Source of the DNA: Ferrimicrobium sp.
Lineage (GTDB): Bacteria > Actinomycetota > Acidimicrobiia > Acidimicrobiales > Acidimicrobiaceae
Length of the DNA stretch: 58,165 nucleotides
Direction of reading: 5' to 3'
Assembly (NCBI GenBank): GCA_022690815.1
Contig: JALCZJ010000015.1
Coordinates: forward strand, 1-58,165
In this document: one piece after another, positions 1 through 6,823 of the stretch
Numbering within the stretch: the first letter of the stretch is position 1
Layout: each line of letters begins with the position of its first letter
Made by a program: the position numbers and the translations under genes
The notes under the pieces: generated by a model
The model's input: the letters and a program-made list of their open reading frames with translations, nothing else
What the model was told of the DNA's origin: nothing
Databases searched by the model: none

Positions 1-119
1 TCTGCCAAGGATCGATCCACAATCACCCGGATAGCACGCAGAGGATGATCTGCAGGTACCCGCTCCTCCAGGGACAGATAACTGAACATCGCACCCATCT
101 CTACCTTGGCTCCACGCAT
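1..119 (-). CDS. IS transposase, N-terminal part only (runs off the window)
   Basis: The reverse strand from an ATG at 119 encodes an N-terminus beginning MRGAKVEMGAMFSYLSLEER, followed by a VPADHPLRAIR segment. This is the characteristic start of IS4/IS5/IS1182-type transposases (DUF772-like N-terminal domain), the enzymes that cut and move these insertion sequences. A GGAGGG ribosome-binding site lies about 8 nt upstream of the ATG. Only 39 codons are in the window, so integrity cannot be judged. The exact IS family is uncertain; that it is a transposase is fairly secure from the N-terminal motif and from the IS-end-like sequence behind it. Confidence 0.75.
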   Translation of the reverse strand, partial: MRGAKVEMGAMFSYLSLEERVPADHPLRAIRVIVDRSLA

Positions 120-182
120 GATCGATTCCCTCCGTGCCCTGTTGCGGCAATTATACCACGGACTTTTTCAGCAGCCTGTTAG
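120..182 (-). mobile_element. Terminal segment of the IS (promoter and end sequence)
   Basis: Upstream of the transposase, read on the minus strand, is a perfect TATAAT box (150-155). Beyond it at about 158-182 is a GGCTGCTGAAAAAGTCCGT-type sequence, a motif common at the ends of many insertion sequences. The element appears to end within a few bases of 183, where the stop codon of the neighbouring gene begins. The other terminus and any target duplication lie outside the window, so the exact boundary is inferred. Confidence 0.55.
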
Positions 183-389
183 TCATTTCTTCTGTCCTTC
201 CCCAAAATCCTGGGTTGAATGCTTCTGTTGCTCCATCCAGGCATCGAGGTCCTTTCGAGAGAACCGCCATTGGCCCCTAACCTTGAATGCGGGGAGCTCT
301 CCGCCATGCGCCATGGAGTAGATGGTCTTTTCACCAACCTTCAACAGGGCCGCCACGTCCTTGATCGCTAGCACTTCTTCGCCTTGCAC
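183..389 (-). CDS. Excisionase-family helix-turn-helix DNA-binding protein
   Basis: A 68-aa protein with a MerR/Xis-like winged-helix layout: AIKDVAALLKVGEKTIYSM (recognition helix region, residues about 8-27) followed by the basic wing VRGQWRFSRKDLDAWM (38-53). This is the SinI/Xis 'DNA-binding domain, excisionase family' pattern, used by integrative elements for directionality or by small regulators. It starts with GTG at 389, with AGGGGAG just upstream. Its TGA at 183-185 abuts the IS end, so the IS probably inserted at or next to the stop codon. Its job is unknown; no integrase is visible nearby, although one could lie beyond the window. Confidence 0.7.
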   Translation of the reverse strand: MQGEEVLAIKDVAALLKVGEKTIYSMAHGGELPAFKVRGQWRFSRKDLDAWMEQQKHSTQDFGEGQKK

Positions 390-503
390 TGGTCTCCCCT
401 AAGACGACACTTGGAGTCGCCTGTTGATGCGCAACACCCAAGGATTGACAAGAAAAGACAGATGGTACTCTCGCATGACATATTCTACTAATCTTGTTCT
501 GTG

Positions 504-532
504 TTGCACAACACCAAACATTGGGCTAAAAT
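504..532 (+). promoter_or_regulatory. Sigma70-type promoter for the XRE regulator, with overlapping palindrome
   Basis: TTGCAC (504-509), a 17-nt spacer and TAAAAT (527-532) form a good housekeeping promoter. The ATG at 540 lies 7 nt beyond the -10, so the transcript should be leaderless. The -35 is inside GTTG-CA-CAAC (503-512), an inverted repeat that could be an autoregulatory operator for the XRE protein; that role is inference. Confidence 0.6.
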
Positions 533-539
533 TCGGCCT

Positions 540-890
540 ATGAATAGCTTTGGCGAAACCGTCCGTGACCTAAGGGTCGCACAAGATCTTGGCTTGCGAG
601 AAACAGCAAGCAAGATCGGCATTTCGCCTGCTTATCTGAGCAGGATAGAGCGAGGCAAGGAGCGCCCCCCCAGACCGGAGGTTGTTAAGGCGCTCGCCAA
701 GGAGCTCGCAGCCGACCCGGATGTTCTGTTTCGCCTCTCCTCATCGACCGACCCGGAAGTTGTTGATTTCTTGCATGAACAGCCAGAGGCAATGGCATTT
801 CTTCGTTATCTCAAAGATGCCTCGTTCACCGAGGTTGAAATGAAGCAACTATTGAAGCTTGCCGAAGACATCAAGAAGCCTGCGAAGTGA
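540..890 (+). CDS. XRE-family transcriptional regulator
   Basis: A 116-aa protein with an N-terminal Cro/C1-type HTH: VRDLRVAQDLGLRETASKIG, then SPAYLSRIERGKERPP (residues about 7-45), the typical HTH_3 recognition helix. The rest is a helical C-terminus that may serve for dimerisation. I chose ATG 540 over the in-frame GTG at 501 because a TTGCAC-N17-TAAAAT promoter ends 7 nt before it and the HTH begins directly after. No SD is present, which agrees with leaderless translation. It sits among mobile-element debris and diverges from the Xis-like gene, so it may be a relic of prophage or element control. Target genes are unknown. Confidence 0.8.
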   Translation: MNSFGETVRDLRVAQDLGLRETASKIGISPAYLSRIERGKERPPRPEVVKALAKELAADPDVLFRLSSSTDPEVVDFLHEQPEAMAFLRYLKDASFTEVEMKQLLKLAEDIKKPAK

Positions 891-903
891 GGTGTGTCAC
901 TGA

Positions 904-1359
904 TCAAAGTAAGGCAATCTCCGCCTCACGCCGCGTCACCAGTCTAGGCAAGATTTTTCCGCCTCCATAGATCCAGCGGCGCAGCTCTGTCTCGGCGGTA
1001 ATCCAGTCCCGCTGATTGATCCGCCGCAGCAGTGTCGACGTCTGCAGCCGCCCTGCGCCAAGGTTGAACGTGAAGTCAACGATGGCCGCGAGCCGACCCT
1101 CCTGCTCCGTGGCCAGAGCAGGGCAGTAGCGCAGCGTCGTCGCCAGAGCAGTCTGCAGATCGCGCGTCAGATAGACCTCCGCTTCCGCCTCCGTGATCGG
1201 TGGGTGCTTCGGGTCGCAAAGATGGCCGTACCCAATCGTCCAGAACCCTGCTGGGCAGATATAGGGAACGGCGGTGATCTCGACTCCGCGCTTCACCTTG
1301 CGCTCGAATCCCTCGAAGCGCTTGGCCAGCTCAATGGCTGCTTTTGGCACCTCGATCAC
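904..1359 (-). CDS. Phage-type lysozyme (glycoside hydrolase 24, endolysin)
   Basis: A 151-aa GH24 muramidase, which hydrolyses the MurNAc-GlcNAc bond of peptidoglycan during phage lysis. The N-terminus has the catalytic-Glu segment KRFEGFER (E16) and the conserved FWTIGYGH block (39-46). C35, five residues and T41 match the Cys variant of the E-C/D-T catalytic triad. The middle contains DFTFNLGAG, also typical of the family. About ten extra residues lie between E16 and C35 compared with T4-lysozyme-like enzymes. The start is GTG 1359 without a clear ribosome-binding site, and the junction with the hsdR fragment falls right at this start. No holin or other phage gene is adjacent, so this looks like a stranded prophage gene. 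Confidence 0.8.
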   Translation of the reverse strand: MIEVPKAAIELAKRFEGFERKVKRGVEITAVPYICPAGFWTIGYGHLCDPKHPPITEAEAEVYLTRDLQTALATTLRYCPALATEQEGRLAAIVDFTFNLGAGRLQTSTLLRRINQRDWITAETELRRWIYGGGKILPRLVTRREAEIALL

Positions 1360-2072
1360 GGCCGCACCCGATCAAACACGCGCCCACGGAACCTCAACCT
1401 GGGGAGAAGGAGGCGGACTACCAACGCCATGAGGTTGCGCAGCAGGTGGCGGGCCTGGTCGCGTTCAAGAGCGAGCTGGGGCGGTTTTGCCGCACCTACG
1501 CCTATATGGCGCAACTCATCGACTTCGGCGACCCTGAACTCGAAAACTACGCGGCCTTCGCCAAGTTGCTCGGCAAGCGCCTCGATGGCGAGGCGGTCGA
1601 GAACATCGATCTGAAGGCGCTGGTCCTGATGGGCTTCGACATCAAGGCGACGCCGCTGGTCCCGAAGCCAGACCCCGAGCAGCCCGTCCTCAAGCCCATT
1701 GGGCCAGGCGGCACCGATGGCACCGCGGACGACGCGAAGTACCTCAAGGAGATCATCGAAAAGCTCAACCACCTCTTCGGCGACGCCGCACCCGTACGCG
1801 ACCAGTTGGCGTTCGCCAACCAGGTTGCCTCGATCACGCAGGAGAGCGACGTGGTGATGGCTCAGATCGAGAACAACGCGCGCGACCAGGCCATGAAGGG
1901 CAATCTGCCAGGCGCCGTGCAGAACGCGGTGGTCAGGGCGCTCACGTCCCACCAAAAGCTGGCGACCGTTCTCCTAAAAGCCGACAAGCAAGTCATGACG
2001 GCGTTCATCGACCTGATCTACGAACTGGACAGGGATCGGCGCACGCTCGACATGGGGGACGCGGGTGCTTGA
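1344..2072 (+). pseudogene. 3' remnant of type I restriction subunit R (hsdR)
   Basis: The frame encodes about 230 residues resembling the C-terminal helical domain of HsdR, the motor/endonuclease subunit of type I restriction enzymes: VAGLVAFKSELGRFCRTYAY followed by AQLIDFGDPELENYAAFAKLL, and near the end a helix rich in KADKQVMTAFIDLIYEL. The nuclease and helicase domains that should precede it are absent; real homology seems to begin near 1375, immediately beside the start of the antisense lysozyme gene. No hsdS or hsdM is present. It is therefore a truncated relic. Its stop (2070-2072) overlaps the start of the ISL3 transposase by 8 nt. Domain assignment is by motif recognition only. Confidence 0.6.
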
Positions 2073-3369
2073 CCTACTCAATCTGCCCGGCATCGAGCCG
2101 GTGGATCTGCGCAGCGAGAACGGCTCGATCGTCATCGTCGCGCAGTACAGCCTTGAGGGGCTGCCGATATGCCCGTCGTGCGGGCAACCCATGTACCGGC
2201 ACGGCAAGCGTGTGACCGATGTGGCCGACACGCCGCTGCAAATGCAGCCCGTGCGCCTGGAGATCAGCAGGCCGCGTTTTCGCTGCGGAGCCTGCGGCAC
2301 GATGGACACGCCCGAGTTGCCATTCCTGGATGAGCGACGCCGGGCAACGCGCAGGCTCGTGGACGCCATCCGCGAGCGGTGCCTGAGCACAACATTCCAC
2401 GCCATGTCACAACAGACGGGCCTGGCCGTCAACACCATCAAGAACATCGCGCATGACCTAATCGAGGACCTTGAGCGCACCGTGCGCTACGAGACGCCGA
2501 TCATCATGGGGATCGATGAGGTGATGATCGGGGGTGACTACCGATGTGTCATCACGAACCTCGCGACCAACAGCATCTTCGACATGCTGGAGGCGCGGAC
2601 CCAGCAACACCTCAAACCCTACTTCGCGAAGCTCCCCAACAGAGAGCGCGTCGAGTGGGTCTGCATGGACATGTGGCGGCCCTACAAGAACTCGTTTGAA
2701 GCCTACTTACCGAACGCACGGCTGGTGATCGACAAGTTCCATGTCGTGCGCATGGCCTCTGACGCGCTCGAAGCTGAGCGCAAGCGTATCCAGTCCAAGC
2801 TGGATAAGGATGACCGGATCAAGGTCAAGAAGTCGCTGCGCTGGCTGACGCTCAAGCGCCCGAAGTCACTCAGCCCGACGGAGCTTCGCGCGCTCGATGC
2901 TGTGCGCGCGAACTATCCAGCCCTCGCGCTGGCCTACGACTTCAAGGAGACCTTCTACCGCATCTACGACGATCCCGACAAGGCTTCCGCAATGCGTGCC
3001 TTCGAGGCATGGGAGAACTCCATCCCGGACAAGGAGCTGAACGAGTTTCGCTCCTTGGCGAGGACGGTGTGAGACCACTACGCCGACATCTTCGCCTACT
3101 GGGACTCTCCGGCACAGATCACAAACGCCTACACCGAGAGCCTGAACGGGCTGATCAAGATCGCCAACCGCAACGGACGCGGGTATAGCTTCGAGATCCT
3201 TCGGGCCAAGGCGCTGTACGCCAAGGAGGCTCGCAAGGTGGGGAGCGTGATCCGGCTGATCGACGCCGGACAACCGCGAGTTGCAACCACCGAGGGCCGC
3301 AAGCCCGTCGATTACGGGCCGCACATTCCAACCTTGGTGGCCATGTCCGAGTCCGGCCAACTGGACTGA
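2065..3369 (+). pseudogene. ISL3-family transposase interrupted by an in-frame TGA
   Basis: Starting at GTG 2065, the product has the ISL3 layout: an N-terminal zinc-binding region with CPSCGQPMYRHGKR and FRCGACG cysteine pairs (residues about 33-75), an HTH region, and the DDE-type core with GIDEVMIGG, VCMDMWRPYKNSF and ARLVIDKFHVV. Codon 336 (3070-3072) is TGA; the same frame then continues with DHYADIFAYW and TNAYTESLNGLIKIANR, the conserved ISL3 C-terminus, to a TGA at 3367-3369. A single nonsense change (from TGG or CGA, for example) explains this, so the gene is probably dead. No clear terminal inverted repeats were found at either side. Confidence 0.85.
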
Positions 3370-3432
3370 CGGACAGCATCTCTTCCTACCTCATTTTGCA
3401 CATAGCCATTTTTCCCTGCTATCGCGCCTAGG

Positions 3433-4302
3433 GTGAGAGGGGTGGAGACATCAAAGGCTCGGATCATACTCTCAGAGCTCGTCGGTGATCCCCGTCTCGT
3501 GTTGGTAAGCGGCAAGGGAGGCGTGGGCAAGTCGAGCATCGCTCGTTTGATTGCGATGATTGCGGAGGCCGCCAGTCTCAAGCCGTTGCTCGTCCTCTTC
3601 GACGAGTTCGGTGGTGCCTCGAGCGGCATCGAACAGGTGATCCTGTTGCCGGATGCGGTCATGCTCGAATATCTTGAGACCCACGGCTTTGGACCACTTG
3701 CCCAGCGCCTGTTGAAGTCAGGGGTGATCGATGCGGTGTCCACCGCGATACCCGGCATTCGCGACCTGCTCGTGTTGGCCAAGATCAAACAGCTGGTGAA
3801 CTCGGGCATCTACGATCTCGTGCTGGTCGATGCACCCGCCTCAGGGCATCTCCTGTCGCTCCTCTCATCACCAGATGGGCTCAGTGCCATCGCATCCGAT
3901 GGGCCGATCGCCCAGCAGAGCGCCGATGTCCTTGAGCTTCTGCGTGACCAGGAGCTCACTGGTGTGGTTCTGGTCACCGTGCCGGAGGAGACACCGGTGC
4001 AAGAGACGACCGAGGTGTATGCACACCTTACGACTTCGCTGGCAACGAATGTCCTCTCGTGTATCGTGAACCGGATGCCGGCTACAGTCCAACTGCGTAC
4101 GGATCTTGTAGACGGAACGGCTGAGCAACAGGCCAACCAGTACCTTGCCTCGCGATCGGGGTTTGCCAACAAGCAGGCTCGAAGCATTCAAGAGCTTTTG
4201 GGGATCCCGACGTTTGAGTTCCCGTACGTCGAGGACGCATCCCAACCGAGTCGTGCGGCTCAATTCCTCTACGATCAGGCGGATGAGTGGGGACTGTCGT
4301 AG
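3433..4302 (+). CDS. ArsA-like ATPase, first of a pair
   Basis: A 289-aa P-loop ATPase of the ArsA/GET3/MinD group. It has the deviant Walker A VSGKGGVGKSS (residues about 25-35), a DAPASGHLL switch-type motif (about 137-145), and a VNRMPA segment near 215. The family couples ATP hydrolysis to anion export (ArsA) or to delivery of tail-anchored membrane proteins (GET3). Actinobacteria carry two adjacent halves like these, for instance M. tuberculosis Rv3679-Rv3680. The start is GTG 3433; GTG 3442 is an alternative. The stop overlaps the start of the partner gene by 1 nt (TAGTG), implying coupled translation and a heteromeric complex. No ars genes are near, so arsenite export is unlikely. Confidence 0.85.
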   Translation: MRGVETSKARIILSELVGDPRLVLVSGKGGVGKSSIARLIAMIAEAASLKPLLVLFDEFGGASSGIEQVILLPDAVMLEYLETHGFGPLAQRLLKSGVIDAVSTAIPGIRDLLVLAKIKQLVNSGIYDLVLVDAPASGHLLSLLSSPDGLSAIASDGPIAQQSADVLELLRDQELTGVVLVTVPEETPVQETTEVYAHLTTSLATNVLSCIVNRMPATVQLRTDLVDGTAEQQANQYLASRSGFANKQARSIQELLGIPTFEFPYVEDASQPSRAAQFLYDQADEWGLS

Positions 4303-5372
4303 TGGAGCTTTTCGATGCCATCGGCACCAAAGAGACGTTGGTTTGCATTGGCCCGGGAGGTGTCGGCAAGACCACCAGCGCTGCTGCCGTGGGGATGATG
4401 CTCGCCAAGGCAGGGCGTAAGGTTTGCGTACTCACGATCGATCCTGCCCGTCGACTGGCCTCGGCGCTGGGTCTTGACCGGGTGGACAACGAGCCGGTGT
4501 TGGCCAGCTCCGAACTACCCAACTATTGGGTCGCGATGCTCGACCCAAAGCAGACCTTTGACGCGATGATCAAGCGATATGCCTCGACGCCGACGCAGGA
4601 GCAAGAGATCGTTGACAACCCGGTGTATCGCAATCTGGTGACGAGGCTGTCAGGAACCCAGGAATACATGGCCTTCGAGCGACTCTGGGAGCTGCGTGAG
4701 AGTCAGCGCTTTGATACCATCGTCGTCGACACGCCACCAGCACAGGCGGCGATCGACTTTCTCCATGCACCGAGTCGGTTGGCGGGATTTTTAGACAATC
4801 GTGTGTTCAGGTTCATGCTCAAACCCCCACCGCTCTACCTGCGTCCGATCGCGATGGCAACCCGGAGTTTGGTCAAGCAGATTGCCAATGTCGTCGGTGC
4901 CGATATGGTCAACGACACGATGGCCTTCTTCCAGGCCTTTTCCGGCATTGAAGATGGGTTTCGTGAGCGCGCCCTAATGACGAGTGAGCTGCTGGCCTCC
5001 GAGACCACCAGTTATCTTTTGGTGTCATCACCAGCGCCAGATGCGTTGGCGGCAGGGAGCCGGATGGTCGAGTTGTTGCAAGGCATTGGGCATCGAGTCG
5101 ATAGCGTGCTGATCAACCGTGTGACGCCGACGTATAAGGCGTACCCACGGGATCTTGGGGCACCAAACGACGCGAAACGTGACCTTGAGCGCCTGATACA
5201 GATGCGAGAGCGCGAGCAGCTGGTGATTGACGAGTGGGGCCAAGGTCTCGGACTCGACGGCTGGTACCTTTTAGAGGATCTCGCGACCGATGTCTCAAAC
5301 CTCGCCGCGCTAGGCGAAGTGGCGATCGCTATGGAGCGCTGCGCGTTGGTACCGTTCCAGCCCAAGGAGTAG
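4302..5372 (+). CDS. ArsA-like ATPase, second of a pair
   Basis: A 356-aa ArsA-type ATPase with Walker A IGPGGVGKTT (residues about 16-25), a TIDPARRLASALG motif (about 46-58) characteristic of ArsA/GET3, and VVDTPPAQ (switch II). It is longer than its partner and has a helical insertion around residues 160-215 that could form a substrate groove. The start is taken as GTG 4302, overlapping the upstream TAG; an in-frame GTG at 4287 would add five residues. Together the two proteins probably form one two-site ATPase, as in the mycobacterial Rv3679-Rv3680 pair. The substrate cannot be deduced from the sequence. Confidence 0.85.
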   Translation: MELFDAIGTKETLVCIGPGGVGKTTSAAAVGMMLAKAGRKVCVLTIDPARRLASALGLDRVDNEPVLASSELPNYWVAMLDPKQTFDAMIKRYASTPTQEQEIVDNPVYRNLVTRLSGTQEYMAFERLWELRESQRFDTIVVDTPPAQAAIDFLHAPSRLAGFLDNRVFRFMLKPPPLYLRPIAMATRSLVKQIANVVGADMVNDTMAFFQAFSGIEDGFRERALMTSELLASETTSYLLVSSPAPDALAAGSRMVELLQGIGHRVDSVLINRVTPTYKAYPRDLGAPNDAKRDLERLIQMREREQLVIDEWGQGLGLDGWYLLEDLATDVSNLAALGEVAIAMERCALVPFQPKE

Positions 5373-5383
5373 GATAGTCACCT

Positions 5384-5836
5384 ATGGCAACCATTCTTCT
5401 TGTCACCGACTCTCCTGAGCTTGAGGAGGAGATCGCATCGACCCTCGATGCGGATGAGCACACCCTCTATTCGATCACCGAAGGTAGGGCGGCGAGAGCT
5501 GCCTGTAAAGAGGTGCAACCAGATGTTGTCGTCTTGGATTCGCAGATCGGCTCGATGGGGGGCATCGCCGTATGCATCGACCTCCGCCTTGAGGCCGATG
5601 CTAACAGGCTCGAGCCCACCCGGATTATCTTGCTCCTCGACCGTCGTGCCGATGTGTTTACCGCCAAGCGTTCTGGAGCTGATGGCTACCTCGTAAAGCC
5701 GTTGAACTCGCTCATGCTTCGTGACGCGGTGGAGACGGTGCTTGAGGGCAACCTCTTCCTCGACAACTCATATCAACCGCTTGACAGTAGTCGCGCGGTC
5801 GAAGAAGCATCTACACTGATAGCCAACGGGAAGTAG
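5384..5836 (+). CDS. Stand-alone response-regulator receiver protein
   Basis: A 150-aa CheY-like receiver with no output domain. Strand 1 ends LLVTDS with D9, the phosphoacceptor is D52 in VVVLDSQIG, and the conserved lysine is in DGYLVKPL. It should be phosphorylated by a histidine kinase that is not encoded here and act through protein contact. An AAGGAG ribosome-binding site precedes the ATG, 11 nt after the ArsA-like gene, so it is probably cotranscribed with that pair. The last four codons and the TAG (5834-5836) lie inside tRNA-Pro (from 5827), so the tRNA's 5' end is also coding sequence. The final residues about 130-150 are outside the receiver fold. Confidence 0.85.
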   Translation: MATILLVTDSPELEEEIASTLDADEHTLYSITEGRAARAACKEVQPDVVVLDSQIGSMGGIAVCIDLRLEADANRLEPTRIILLLDRRADVFTAKRSGADGYLVKPLNSLMLRDAVETVLEGNLFLDNSYQPLDSSRAVEEASTLIANGK

Positions 5837-5903
5837 CGCAGCTTGGCAGCGCGCAGCGTTCGGGACGCTGAGGTCGCGGGTTCAAATCCCGCCTTCCCGA
5901 CCA
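5827..5903 (+). tRNA. tRNA-Pro (anticodon CGG), CCA encoded
   Basis: A 77-nt cloverleaf. Acceptor strands CGGGAAG (5827-5833) and CTTCCCG (5893-5899) pair fully, followed by A73 and an encoded CCA. The anticodon stem CAGCG/CGCTG closes the loop TTCGGGA with anticodon CGG, reading CCG (proline). The T-arm GCGGG-TTCAAAT-CCCGC is canonical. The 5' ten bases overlap the end of the receiver gene, and the NUDIX ATG begins two bases after the CCA. RNase P and 3' processing would thus cut between two mRNAs. Confidence 0.95.
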
Positions 5904-5904
5904 A

Positions 5905-6759
5905 ATGAGCACGCCGATGCTGCGTGATGCAGCTACCATCATGCTGGTTCGCGATGCCCCCAACGGCTTTGAGGTGTTGCTGCTCAGGCGCAACAAGGAT
6001 CTCGCCTTCGCTGGGGGTGCACACGTGTTTCCGGGCGGGTCGGTCGATGCTGGTGATGCTGACCCGTGGATTTTGGACCGTTGTGTCGGGGTCGAACCGG
6101 GTGCCTTTGACGAACTCCTCGGTGTGCCCAACGCGCTGCGTTTTGCCGTGGCCGCGCTTCGCGAGGCTTACGAGGAGGCGGGGATTCTCCTGCGGGGATC
6201 CTCGGCAGCGCTGGATCAACGAGAACTCGAAGGCCAACTACATCGACGGCGAACGGCCCTGATCTCCGGTGAGCGCTCGTTTCGAGCGATTGTCGAAGAT
6301 CTCGACCTCTTCCTTGATGCAGGTGCACTCGCCTACGTCGCTCACTGGATCACCCCACAAGGGGCTCCTCGTCGCTTTGACACCCGGTTTTTCCTTGCTC
6401 GGGTACCATCTGACCAGCTTGCAACCCCGGATCGTTCGGAGATCGTTGGAGAGGTCTGGATTACTCCGCAAGACGCATTAGCCCACTATCGTGAGGGAGT
6501 CTTTGAGCTGGTGCTTCCTACAGTGAAGAACCTTGAATTCCTCGCGTTGTTTCACGATGTCGACGCCTTGATGGATGCAGCGCGATCCTTGTCGATGATC
6601 GAAGCGATCCAACCGCGGTTCTATCGAAGGAGCGATGGCAGCGTTGCGGTCGCGCTGCCTGGTAGTCCCGAGTTTGATCAGGCGTCTGAAACGATTCTCG
6701 CTCCCGGTGAGGCACTCCCGACTCGCCCGAGTGATGCTCAGGCCCCACCACTTGCTTGA
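5905..6759 (+). CDS. NUDIX hydrolase, NUDT19/CoA-pyrophosphatase-like
   Basis: A 284-aa NUDIX-fold protein. The N-terminus has a strand followed by VLLLRRNKDLAFAGGAHVFP and GGSVDAGD; the Nudix-box helix is ALREAYEEAGILL (residues about 83-95). The long insert between the GG and the REAYEEAG helix is typical of NUDT7/NUDT19-like enzymes, which hydrolyse nucleoside diphosphates linked to another moiety, often CoA derivatives. The substrate here is unknown. The ATG at 5905 is one base after the tRNA-Pro CCA, so any ribosome-binding site would be inside the tRNA; after tRNA processing the mRNA would be essentially leaderless. An in-frame ATG at 5917 is the alternative start. Confidence 0.85.
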   Translation: MSTPMLRDAATIMLVRDAPNGFEVLLLRRNKDLAFAGGAHVFPGGSVDAGDADPWILDRCVGVEPGAFDELLGVPNALRFAVAALREAYEEAGILLRGSSAALDQRELEGQLHRRRTALISGERSFRAIVEDLDLFLDAGALAYVAHWITPQGAPRRFDTRFFLARVPSDQLATPDRSEIVGEVWITPQDALAHYREGVFELVLPTVKNLEFLALFHDVDALMDAARSLSMIEAIQPRFYRRSDGSVAVALPGSPEFDQASETILAPGEALPTRPSDAQAPPLA

Positions 6760-6810
6760 TATCACTACGATTCAGCGATGAGAGCGATGGTGTTTCCCCA
6801 CACTTGTTAG

Positions 6811-6816
6811 TAGGCT
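6811..6816 (+). promoter_or_regulatory. -10 element (TAGGCT) for the DUF2079 gene
   Basis: TAGGCT ends 7 nt before the GTG at 6824, the spacing expected for a leaderless transcript. No convincing -35 is seen, so this rests on the shared TAnnnT-N6/7-start pattern found at other genes of the window. Confidence 0.4.
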
Positions 6817-6823
6817 AGCCATC

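Noticed and set aside
1204-1614. 136-codon plus-strand frame across the lysozyme and hsdR junction
   Set aside because: It is a shadow frame rich in Arg/Ser with no homology, overlapping two better-supported features.
3433-5372. Arsenite efflux operon
   Set aside because: No arsB, arsC, arsD or arsR is present and metal-binding cysteines typical of ArsA were not seen.
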